This document shows positions 11,293-21,449 of a DNA stretch of 64,000 nt, piece after piece. Both the position numbers and the translations under genes were made by a program. The number at the start of each line of letters is the position of its first letter. The stretch's first letter is position 1. The stretch is taken from assembly GCA_014905825.1 (NCBI GenBank), contig JACGCN010000021.1, positions 62,001 through 126,000 of the forward strand, read 5' to 3'. This DNA comes from Lyophyllum atratum. Its lineage: Eukaryota; Basidiomycota; Agaricomycetes; Agaricales; Lyophyllaceae. The notes beneath the pieces are model-generated. The model ran no database searches. It was not told the origin of the DNA and was given only the letters and a program-made list of their open reading frames with translations.

Positions 11293-11677
11293 GGTGGGGT
11301 GAGGCGGGGAGTGTGACTGTCTTTACACTGGATTCTGGACCCGACCGACAAACAACGCATGAAGCATTTGCAATTTCACGTATGCAATGCACTGATATTG
11401 CTATCACTCGTATCTACAGACACTGGATGTTCGTTTCGCCCATCTCCCTCGTTTATGGGGCCAACGTGGACGAAGGGTTTTGTTTGATATATTCTTTAAT
11501 ACCCCTTCCTTCTTCCGTTCTCTTTGTAAATTTTAATTGCCTTAGGGAATAGACTTGCTCTCTCTTCCGTGAGGTCTGGCCGGGGCTCATATTTGCACGC
11601 TCATTGCTTTGTGGTCAGACCATTCCCAAGGCCCCTGATGTCCACGAAACGCCATAACATTGGGGATGATGCACAGC
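11293..11677. other. Convergent intergenic region
   Basis: Shared 3' region between the GH79 gene (+) and the GPI-type gene (-). Nothing else seen. Confidence 0.4.
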
Positions 11678-12434
11678 TCACAGAACTTGGAAAAACCCAA
11701 CCAACACCCCCACAGCCACCGCCCCCACTCCCGCAGCCGACCCCATCGCACTCAGCGCGCCATTATTACCCTTGCCTCCGCCACTCCCATCCGCGACGGT
11801 AAGCGTGTAGTAAGGCACCGCGGACCCGGTGTACGTCGTCGTGCCCGTGGGCTCGCCCTTCTGCCAGTGCTCCTCGACGCAGGCGCCGCCGCCGCGTCCG
11901 TCGAAGGCGCAGCTGAGCTTGTTGCCGCCGAGTTCCTCGGGGCGCGTGGCGGTTGGGTTCGGGTCGTGGTGGTATAGGAGGTGGGAGGCGTCTGCTACCA
12001 AGGTTCCTGCACGGGGAATTGTGTCAGGAATCTGCCAGAAACCTCGGTGGACCAAAGTTCAAGCTTACCTTGGAGGGTCACGGGCTCGCTGGTGTACGTG
12101 CTTATAGGCGCAGCCTGCGTGACGGTGGACCCGCCGCTCGTGAAGGTCGTGCCGCCCCCGTTGAGCTGCTGCTCATAATACACACTCGCGATGATCTCGT
12201 TGAAGTAGGTCGTCATCCCGTCCGCGCCCACGCCAATGGGCTTGAACGTCTCGGAGGCGCGCGGGAATTGGGAGGTCCCTGTCTCTACGAGGGGCAGAAC
12301 GATGGTGGCGGCGTGGCATGCTGGTGGGGTGGGTGGGGTGTGTTAGCTTGGGCGATGAGTGACTCGGAGGGGGTTCGGTGGGACTCACTGATGAGAGGAA
12401 GGGCGAGGAAGGCGGCGGAGGAGGTGAGCTTCAT
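11678..12434 (-). CDS. Secreted, probably GPI-anchored protein of unknown function
   Basis: Three exons on the minus strand (12434-12389, 12320-12069, 12006-11678) give 208 aa with all splice phases consistent (phase 1 at both introns). The N-terminus MKLTSSAAFLALPLIS is a signal peptide. The middle holds FNEIIASVYYEQQLNGGGTT and Ser/Thr-rich segments, with two cysteines in LSCAFDGRGGGACVEEHW that could form a disulphide. The C-terminus is Gly/Asn spacer followed by Ala/Gly/Val hydrophobic residues (AAGVGAVAVGVLVGFFQVL), as expected for a GPI attachment signal. It is transcribed toward the GH79 gene. No named family recognised. Confidence 0.75.
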
Positions 12435-12983
12435 GGCTGCGTTGATATTAGTAGCGATTCGTGAGATGGGATGAGGAGGGGAGGGGTCCTGCGCGCGATG
12501 ACCGCTGCGCGCTCGTCCTTTTTATTTAAGAGTTCATGGCTGTGAATTCTTTGAGTCTAATTTGATGGTTGATTGATACAGGGAGCCAGGAAGCCATCAT
12601 ATGGTCAGGCACGATCTAGATGTTTGTCAATGAGGTCAGCGTTCGCTCACCTCGGTGGTCGTTTCAGCCTTGTTCTTGGGTCAGGAAAGCCTCCGGCGTC
12701 CTGTTAAAATTTCCGCAGCATTTCTACCAAGCGTCAAAAGTGCTCCAACTTTTCCACATAGCACCTCACACAGCGGATGCACTGGCTCCAATCACAATTA
12801 AAATCCTCCTATCGACAGCATGATCAAGCTCCGCTGGTTTCATTCCATAAAACTATACGGAGTCGTAAGACCAAACAACCAAAAGATTAGAACACGAACC
12901 CCAGAAACTCCAACCAAAATTAAATCCACGATAGTAGTCCATATACGTGAAGTCCATTCACCCCGAAAACTCACTTCCATCCA
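12435..12983. other. Intergenic region
   Basis: Promoter side of the GPI-type gene and 3' side of the next gene. No feature beyond A/T-rich stretches. Confidence 0.4.
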
Positions 12984-15067
12984 TCATACAACAGCGACAA
13001 GGGCATTCACGCCAGCCAGAGAACACGTTGCTGTAAGTGCCCGGCGGTGGTACATGAGCTGCGGGTTCCGGTTCGGACCCTTCCTCCTGACAACGGGGAC
13101 AACATCTCTCTTCTGCGCGCCAAAGCATTTCTTCGGGGGAAAATAAACATCAGTCGTTATCGGGCAATCACTGCGATGGCTTGAAATTACCTTGAACAAC
13201 TCGAAATCTTTTCCAAACAACGGGACCTTGATAGAGCTATCGAACAAACCGAAGAAAGAGCCCTCCGCGCCAGCATTCACATTAAGAGCTGTGTTGGCGG
13301 AGATACACCCGTCCACGCCCGCACTTGCGCTCTTTGTGACACCACCGGCGGTGGATTCGACTGCGACGCCAGCGGAGGCACCAGCATTGAGGGTCATGGT
13401 GACTGAGGCGCTGGTGTCAAGGTCAAGGAACACGGTGGCTTCAGCGGCACCACCCAGCGCGGAGACACCGACATCGAGGCGGGGGATGAGATGCGCAGCA
13501 ATGACGGCTTTGGAAGCAACCGAAGGGCTCACGGAGAGCTTTAAGGCTGCGGAGTACGGGTCAATTCTGTGATTCGATATGGAAAGTAGAAGCGAGTGAC
13601 TCACGAGCGGTCCCAGGAGAGAAGGAGCCTCCTGAAGGGTGGTTGGCCGAAGGCGGGAAGAAGAGCTTGGCGCCTTGGACATTGTACGACAGGTCTACCT
13701 TCATGTCGACATCCACATCAAGGGTCGCCGTTGCCTGTCCAAGGATCTTGAACGTTGGTCCAATCGAAAGAACTCTACATAATCCTCCATGGTTAGCACA
13801 TGAGCGAGCCAGAAAGCGTAGAATACATACCCTGGAAAATCGAGACCCGGAATGCCCACCTCGAAGAACGTAATCTGACCAGAGTCTGCCGTTGCGGCGA
13901 CATTTCCTTTCAAGCCGAGAGTACCCTCCAGGCTTGCGTCCATCCCAGCAAACAAACCAAAGTCACTAAGCTTGGGTGGAACAATAGTTCCGGCGGTGGC
14001 GACACCGAGTGTGATCACTGCGCGGGCGTTGGTATCGACATCAGCCTTGATCGATGCATCGAAGGCAGGAGGGCCAGCGCAGGAGATCGACTTGGAGAAG
14101 ATCGGGAAGTTCTTGGCAACTTCTACAGGAGGGAGTTTCCGAGTAGTGGATTTATCGAAGGAGTTGAATCCTAAACGGTGCGAAGTTATTATGAATTGAT
14201 GCGGAAGGCATATAGACGGCTACTTACGGTCGAATGCGTCCTTGATGAAAGAGAAAAAACCCCTGCGGTCGTGCGTAAAACGGCGGCGGCGAGAAGACGG
14301 AGGAGTCACAGTGAGATTTCCTTCCGCTCCTGGAACGGTAGAGCCTTGAATTGCGATTGAGACATCACCGTTCCTGCAGAATAGACAACATTAGAAGCGC
14401 ACACTATCTGTAATCCAGGAAATATTTACACAGCAGGGTCCACAGCGGCAAAGTTGGTGTCGAGGGCAAGTGCTTGGACCTTAGGTTGGACACCCTGGCG
14501 GCGGATAAGGCTGTGAGCCACATCTTTCGGTACGGATTGGTCCTTCGGAACCCAGGCTTTCGATATACGTGCGAAAGCACTTTTCCCGCACTGTCAGGTA
14601 GACTCAGTTACGAGATAAAGGTTGGAAACTGAGAGGGAGGTATGGATAACGCACATTCTCAGGTAACCGGACAATCTTTCCAACCGCGCCTACGTTTTGA
14701 TACAAATGGGCACACCCAGCACCTTCCGGGTCCTCGCTATGACAGATGAGGCGAATGTCCTGCGCAAGTGCATTTGGAGAGCAGCCGAGGATCGTCCAAC
14801 CTGCCGCACTAGTAATGTCCGTGATCGCGTCGGGAGAGCCCCACTACGATATTGAATATCGTATATTAGCTTAATTTGATCGCATCAGGGAGAGGAACAT
14901 ACGATCTTGAGAGATCCGGAGGCTTGACCGTTAGATGCGGGGAGATCATAGAAACATTCGCCTTGGAAGCAGGGCTTAGACCAGTCATTCAAAGCCGCAT
15001 GCGCTGTGAACGGGAGCAACAGAAGGACGGATAAAAGAGAAACGAAGGAAGGGGAAGAAGAGAACAT
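12984..15067 (-). CDS. Large secreted protein, basidiomycete DUF7223-like family
   Basis: Eight exons on the minus strand (15067-14903, 14843-14655, 14590-14430, 14373-14228, 14170-13831, 13774-13605, 13546-13191, 13130-12984) give 557 aa, all in frame. A signal peptide (residues 1 to about 24, LLSVLLLLPFTAHAA) precedes DWSKPCFQGECFYDLPAS and a Cys-bearing N-terminal domain ending near WVPKDQSVP. The C-terminal half is a beta-rich, Ala/Ser/Thr/Val-rich region of alternating residues (for example TATLDVDVDMKVDLSYNV and LKLSVSPSVASKAVIAAH) ending with paired Cys in KKCFGAQKR. This layout is common in Agaricomycete secretomes; the Pfam name is from memory and should be checked. Exon 7 uses the CCGCAG acceptor, because the nearer ATCACAG site would put a stop in frame. 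Function unknown; extracellular. Confidence 0.82.
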
Positions 15068-16358
15068 CGTTATGGCTTGACGCTGGCTCGGTGAAAGGAG
15101 GGAATGAAAGCGAATGAAGGATGGTGGTCAAAGTGCCGACCTGGGCAAAGAAAAGAACGAAGGAAAACGAAAGGAGAACGTAAGAAGGAAAATGAGGGGC
15201 AAAAGAACTGCCGAGCTCGTCAAACGTCTGTATATAAGTAACAGTGCGGGCCGGGTGAAGGAACTCAGGAACTCAACCGCGACGGCAAAATCGAACGCAG
15301 ATTGACGTCAATTTGAATGAGGTCGTCAAGGGCTGCATCTCTTTGTTCAGCGAGGCGGCCGATGACCATATGGATAGAGCAACGATGGTTGTTTCTTCTG
15401 TCATTGACCATGAGTTTTGTGGGTAACATCGCGACATTTATCCATCAAACGATACTCACATCACAGAGCTCATATTAAGTACATCACAGAGCTCATAGTT
15501 TGGAAGATGTGAATTGTCACGGTCCTGCGTAGCGACAATCAGCCAGTGTGAGAATATTTCTGGAAAAGCAGTGGGCGATTACCGTCATATGTGGCAGCAG
15601 TGTCCTCGGGACTGTTGGGGGTATGCCAGTGTCTAAGGTTAGGAACATCGTATGAGGAGTAAAGTTATGACGATCCTGATCATGGAGAGACTCTCAACAT
15701 AACAGATAGTAAATTCAAGTGGTGAAAGTTGTTAAAGATGGTTGCTGATGGTTGTCAAATTTAGCCTTCGAACTAGCAGATCAGCGACCTGATAAGATTA
15801 GATTATGATTCCCCAACGAATCTAAAAATGGCTTCTAAGTAAATCCCTGCTCACAAAGCACTCCTGAGACGACAGGCTCGACGAGAAAGTGTACGTAATT
15901 GTATCTAAGCTTATCAGCGAATCGACTGATATTTCTAGGTTTATACGTCTTCATAAGTAACCAGAACAAAATGTTCACCGTTGTCGGCTACTTACTTAAG
16001 AGCTAACGAGACTACTCAGCTGTGAACGTACTGCCCGAGATCCGGAGCTCTCTGCTGGAACGGGGCCCGCTATCTCCAGCGCATCATCGCCCGAAGATAA
16101 CATTGATACCATATTGACTCGGAAGGACTGTCACCATGTGAGTCTTCGAGGTTATCGACCACTCACGCACTCATCCTTGTCATTTTGCACCAGGCAAGGT
16201 CGCCTAAAAACCCCATAATGCCTTGATATAGCTTGGCTATAGATGCAGTGTTATGAATTTCTTCGGTGAGCCTCCATCATCACCCGCCTCGCTCCGAAAG
16301 CTCACCATATTATGACATATCAGTCGAATTACGGTTAAATAGTGGTATCCTATAAATC
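15068..16358. other. Intergenic region
   Basis: About 1.3 kb without a supported gene. It includes the promoter of the 557-aa secreted protein (a TATATAAG element near 15231) and a short direct repeat of ACATCACAGAGCTCAT at about 15459 and 15480. Otherwise unremarkable. Confidence 0.4.
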
Positions 16359-17234
16359 TTATAGCACGACGCAACAGCTGTGCAAGCAGCCCTTTGAAGC
16401 TGTCGGCCTGAGTGCCGCACGCGTCGCGTACTCGAAAACCTCCCGTACTCCATCGCCGAACTTTGCTGAGCATTCAATATAGTTCACTGCGCCGATTCTT
16501 TGTGCGGCAGCCATTCCCTGGGGACGAACGGGTTAGCGAGTGGTAGTTTCAAAGTTGGAGTGACGAAGGCGATGAAAAGAAGAGGAATAGATGGAGGGAA
16601 GCTACAGCGGAAGTACAAAGAAGGGATGGCCGACGTACCTCTTCAACGGTGATGCATTGTGGTTTCTTGCCCCGAAGATCCCTCTTACACCCGACGAGAA
16701 GATATGGTAGACCCGAACAAAAGTGCAAGACTTCTGATATCCACTACAGGTTTCCAGATCAGTTCCAGTATGCGCAAAGTATGCGAAGGGTGTGACTAAC
16801 CTTCGTCCCGACGTTGTCTAATGAATCTGGTGTATCTATCGCGAAACATATAAGAATGACATGCGAGTCCGGATAACTGAGAGGGCGGAGCCGGTCATAG
16901 TCCTCCTGGCCTGCTGTGTCCCATAGCGCCAACTCCACACTGTGGGCACGTGTAACTGGAACGAGCAGCGAGGACTCGGTTGAATAGAGGAGAGAGATGG
17001 GAAACCTTCGAGCTCACCTGTGGAAATTTTCCTTCGGAGAAGACGACCATTAGCGATGTCTGGGCAGATGACGGGTTAGGCAGCCTTTCATTAGAAACAA
17101 AGATAATGAAGCAGAAGTTGTAATCAGGCGCGTTGACCCAACATACAAGTATATTTTGAGGGCAATACTCGAGTACACACCTTCCCGCAGGCACCGTCAC
17201 CAACCACGACCAGCTTCTTTCTAATTTGGGCCAT
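16359..17234 (-). pseudogene. Rho GTPase paralogue lacking a normal switch I
   Basis: Five blocks on the minus strand match Rho1 exon by exon (17234-17181, 17059-17018, about 16974-16801, 16743-16639, 16517-16359). The P-loop [41 protein letters not shown] and a C-terminal CVVL CAAX box are intact. Two parts differ. The helix after CKRDLRG is ten residues shorter than in Rho1. The start of exon 3 has lost about 40 bp that encode the switch I segment after VPTV. With the Rho1-like acceptor (TTCCAG) the frame breaks. With an unusual GAG acceptor (at 16975-16977) and a 43-nt intron, a 177-aa frame stays open but has [12 protein letters not shown] in place of switch I. It is either a young pseudogene or a GTPase with an altered effector loop. 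No other disabling lesion is seen. Confidence 0.7.
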
Positions 17235-18828
17235 GACTTCGCGTTCGTTATGTTGGCGTGAGGGTATATAGGCAGGTCAAGGAGGCTCCAGGGCACAGAA
17301 AAAAGCTTAACAGTGGCCAAGAACTGGAGGTAAGAGGCTATATAGTTCGCTGGCCTAAAGCAGTACAGCGGCAGTGCATGTATGGTTAGGAAAGGCTTCT
17401 ATTCGGCGTTTTCCCCATTTACTTAGCAATTGACCGCGTCCGGGCTTCCAGTTTCGCCGTGCCTGCAACTCACCCTTGATGAGAATAGCGCCAGGAACCG
17501 CCGCAGGGCATCAGCGCTGACAGCGTGCGCTACCGTCAATGGCTGGAAGTGGTCTTCTGTGGGTCCTGAGTACAGGCCAAGCGATGAGTGCTCGAGAAGG
17601 GTTTGTGAGATGTCATTCGGACGAGAGGCCTCCGAAGAGGAGGGACAGAAGGAAGTATTCACGGCGAAAAATTGTAACGATAATGTACGTTGAGAGTCTA
17701 GATTCAGAGCTAAGCACTGCCGACCGATGTTGCCAGAAGTAATCCTCATGTGTCGGTTGAAGAAGCAATGAGTTTGAGCTTCGTGGGAACCATCAGCAGC
17801 TGTGAATCGTGGGCGTGATCGATGACTTCGGGCATGTCTCAGGTCTGAATTTTATTGCCAATGCACTTGACTCCGTCACTTGTCACCTGCACCTGCCAAG
17901 GACCGCCACGGCCTGTTCGACCCTCTGGGTTCCATTACGTCTCATTGAAGCCACATTGGGCGAGCTTCGCGACGATATCGTTTCTTTGAGACGCTGTGCC
18001 ACGGACTGCTCACACCCGCTCGCCGACACCTCTGCTCCACGATCCACCTCCGCACTAAGAGTACGTGCTTCAAGTTATCCCGCCTTATCGAGGAAAGCGC
18101 TCTCATCTCGTTGTATGTCCGGAGATTGGACGTCGAATCGTCGATTCGGAAATCCAGGGCGAACTGTCCTTAATTTCTCCTTGTCTCCGCGTATTTCGCT
18201 ATGAAGAGAGTTTGAACTAAAGCTCCGCATTCCCAATCCTGCCCCCGGATTACAAGATGCCGTGTCGGTTCTATTCCAATCGTTCAATCTTCAGGCCATT
18301 GACACCCATGGCTTGCACGATTTGCCCTTTGCCCATATAGATTCTCTGCAATCAGCTAAACCGACTATCCATCCACGGACCCTGATATAGCAGGAATACG
18401 CAGCCAGGATCTCCGCTTTTCCTAGTCCCGGAACAGCTTCAACCACGGGAGTCGAAGACGCTATCCATCGGTCGCCGTCCGTCACGACCAGATAGAGCCT
18501 CTCCACACTTCGTACATTATCATCCGGGCATTGGATCCCTATCTCGTCATACTCGCCCTTCTGACTGTCGCGCACACGCCTTTTGAACGTATATATCGCG
18601 TATTAGGATTCGCTGGTCAGCAGTAATCCTTTCTCCATCTATAAAAGCCGTCTCAATACGCATACAAGAATTTTCGGCGAAACTGAACCATCCGTGTCGA
18701 GGTCGCGATCGACCCAGGCGCTCTCGTAAACCACATTCCCTGCCTATTCACAAGTGACTCCTGTCACACAACTCGTCCGCTTTCTCGACGACGTTGACTG
18801 ACGTCGAAGTCCTATACTGGGAAGCCTC
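17235..18828. other. Intergenic / degenerate region
   Basis: No intact gene. Since the F-box fragment lies just downstream on the plus strand, this stretch may hold decayed F-box N-terminal sequence, but I could not align it. One 131-codon frame (17809-18204) lacks recognisable features. Confidence 0.35.
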
Positions 18829-19239
18829 CAGAATACAAGACACGTCGCATTTGAGCTTCAGGTCTTGGCAAATCTTCGCTACGTAGCCAACCTCTGCGAG
18901 TCGCTTCAGAATTCTAGCCATCTTGATGAGGTAACCTTCGCCATCGGGGGGTTCTTGTGCGGCCTAGGCTATGTCGGGTTTGTTGATGAGGTCAACTCTG
19001 AATGGAGGCGCATCGATGAATATTTGATCGGAGGGCATGGAACGTCGCCGTTGCGTCTGATTCGTGTCATACCGGTTGGAGTGTATAAATCGAGCAGCAT
19101 TGTCCGGGCATTTTTTGAGGAGAACATGCGACATATATACTCTACGGGACGCCTGCGTCTGGAGCCGGACATACGCAGGAAAAAGCAATGGTCGATAGCT
19201 TTCAGGACCATGAACGAACTGCACACTGATGTATTGTGA
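18829..19239 (+). pseudogene. F-box-family C-terminal fragment (copy in block B)
   Basis: This aligns with exon 2 of the F-box gene at 4326-5593 from LQNTRHVAFELQ through DLRYVANLCESL-like, WRRIDEYLIGGHGT and FFEENMRHIYSTGRLRLEP. Upstream in this frame a TGA appears where the intact gene has coding sequence, and the N-terminal F-box half is not found. The end also differs after GRLRL. I take it as a decayed copy. It faces the Cys-tail gene at 19699-20199, as in block A. Confidence 0.65.
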
Positions 19240-19698
19240 GTCGCTGAAGAGGAGCCAGCTTCTCTTGGATCATATATTCCGACCGAATCATGGTACATTG
19301 GTAGTCATTCCCCACTCCCCCTACAGCCGAACCAACTGTTAGTATACCTACACCACGCCCTCGAAGAATTCAGTCGCGATCCGGACCTCACAGGACCATG
19401 GGACCAAGTACTTCGCAGCAGGTTCATGTATGGTAGATGTAAGCCGTGCTCGGGCCTGATGCATGACGTATAAAACTTAAAAGGTCTGGTGTAATGACCG
19501 GCTCAGACGCTTCAAAGCTTCAGTATGGAATCATTGGCCAAGGTCGATGTATGGGCATAAATTAGTCGTAAAGGTACAACGGAATACGTCTTAGATCAGA
19601 GAAGAAGAAAAAAGTCCATTCCTCCCGCCTCGCTTCTACCGCCTCACCAATAGCGCCCCTCTTACACAGCACTCCGAGTTCGACCTCGAATGGCAGAC

Positions 19699-20199
19699 TC
19701 AACAACAGCACGGGATCGGAATTATCCAGCACCTCGAGCCGTCCTACCCACTCATGAGCACCAGCCTCAAATGACGGAGCGCCCCAAACAGGAAAATACT
19801 CACAGGACAAGGAATACACCCCCCTCTCAACCTCTTCGCCACGCCACGCACGCCCCTCTCTCCCTGATCCTGCCCCTCTCTCCCTTGCTCCCCCGGCGGC
19901 GACGACGGCGACGGTACCTCCCCAGGCATCCCACCCACCTCCATCCTCCGCGATCCCCTCGGCTGCTGCGCCACGAGCCCCGGCGGGGGCGGCGGCAAGG
20001 CCGACCACTGCGAGGCGCCCGACGGGTCCGGTGAAGTGATCGACCAGGACGAGGGCGGGGAGGCGTGGCCGAGATTTTCGGACGACATGTGAGAGGACTG
20101 GGTTGGGCGCGGGGTGGGTGAGGTTGAGGGTTTGGGTGCTGGGGCGGCAACGGGGTCGGCGCTGACGGCTGCTGCTGCTGTGGTGGATGCGTGTGCCAT
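19699..20199 (-). CDS. Small Pro/Ala-rich protein with conserved Cys-rich tail (copy B)
   Basis: Two exons on the minus strand (20199-19804 and 19743-19699) with a 60-bp GTGAGT..TAG intron give 146 aa. It is paralogous to 3523-4029: start MAHASTTAAA versus MAHVATTAAA, shared PPPPPGLVAQQP and SRRMEVGGMPGEVPSP, and the tail RGGCIPCP-DGSRCWIIPIPCCC. Intron position and phase are the same. The Ala/Pro repeats and the Glu/Gly-rich middle vary in length, whereas the Cys tail barely changes. No signal peptide. Function unknown; membrane association through the tail is possible but not shown. Confidence 0.75.
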
Positions 20200-20345
20200 T
20201 GTCGCTGTACGATTTCGAATACAGTGGGGGTTTGGATTAGAAGAATAGATCTTCTGACAGTGAGAACTTGAATAGAGGAAGAAGCAGGAGTGCTAGATGG
20301 ATTGCTTGGTGAGAAGCGAGGAGACACACGTGCGGGGCATGTGGT

Positions 20346-21449
20346 AAATCCCACGTGGTGTTTTCCCGCGTTCCGATTTCCGACTCGGATTGTTACGCGT
20401 AGCGATGCTCAACATCAACTTCAACCATCGTACCTGAAGACTGAAGTCGTACGGACTCCGGGGATCATGCAACCTCATTCCCAGTAAGCTGCGCAAAGAT
20501 ATAAGCATGCTCTGCCTCTGCTCGATTGTCTTATGCTCCTCCTATTCTCTAGTCGCCGCTACCTCTTCACCAATGTCACGGTCAGGTTGATCGTTGCACG
20601 GAATCGCAGGCGTCTCCCAGTGCTACTTATCTCCCATCTGGAGTTGGTGCTATGCATTTGAAGGCTGCAGGTTGGCGATAGCAGCTTGCCACTTGCTATT
20701 GGGTGAGACTCGGATCCCCGTCTCTATCCAGTTGTGGATCCCTGTCGACGTCGCACTTATGTGTTCTTTTCTGGCAGAGCTTCACTTGGCTTCTCGGAAG
20801 GTCTCAGCCTCCAAGCACTAATCATTTCTTGAGAATAATATTCCTGGTACGAAATCCACGGAGCTTGATTTTCTATGGCTTCATCAGCCCCGGTCATCGC
20901 CGCCATAAATGGACTGATTTCAAGGCACAACACATCTACGGCGCACACCCACATAACCGCTTCGAACAGTTTAGACATTATAGTTGCGCCACGAAGCTGT
21001 CCAGACCCCATTTCCATTGACATTATGGTCCTCTCCCGCAGGACGTAAACAACCGTGTGATATGGCCTGGCCGCCTGCCAATGAAACCGTATTCTGATCA
21101 TAGCTCCTCTTTTCCATGTTCTACGACACGGATAGATCTTTCATGTCCATTTGATAACGGCAATATTACTCTTGGCTCACAGCGCCATCTACGACTATTC
21201 ATAGAAAGGGATGGGTAGGCGTCTTCACCTCAAGGCTCATGCCTCGTTCAGCGCGCATCCTCCCAAGCCCTGCAACTCACCCGTCAGACACGATCGGAAT
21301 GAAATCACATACGCCAGCGATCGCGTCAATCGTTCTACGTCCTTCCAGAGAAACCGCGTCATAGCATCTATAGCGGACTGAATGGATAAAGTCTCAGGTC
21401 TCACCCTTCGAAATACGGTCGCGAATCACTCATCAGGACGACCATCACC
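20346..21449. other. Intergenic region upstream of the aldehyde dehydrogenase
   Basis: No gene supported in either strand; presumably the aldehyde dehydrogenase promoter lies at the right end. Confidence 0.4.

Larger units (their letters stand above)
18829..20345. repeat. Segmental duplication, block B (inverted partner of 3350-4772)
   Basis: The convergent pair F-box end plus Cys-tail gene, with the Cys-tail promoter up to about 20345, is an inverted copy of block A. The Rho paralogue at 16359-17234 also belongs to the duplicated gene set, but its relative position differs, so a rearrangement followed the duplication. Confidence 0.75.

Noticed and set aside
12984..13682. Splice acceptor at 13567 (ATCACAG) for exon 7 of the 557-aa gene
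   Set aside because: It would bring an in-frame TAA within eight codons; the downstream CCGCAG acceptor keeps PLKLSVSPSV.
16895..17320. 141-codon ORF through Rho paralogue exon 2 and intron
   Set aside because: It reads through a GTGAGC intron and leaves the Rho frame at once; not a GTPase product.
17809..18204. 131-codon ORF upstream of the F-box fragment
   Set aside because: No homology to the F-box gene or any family by eye; may be chance.
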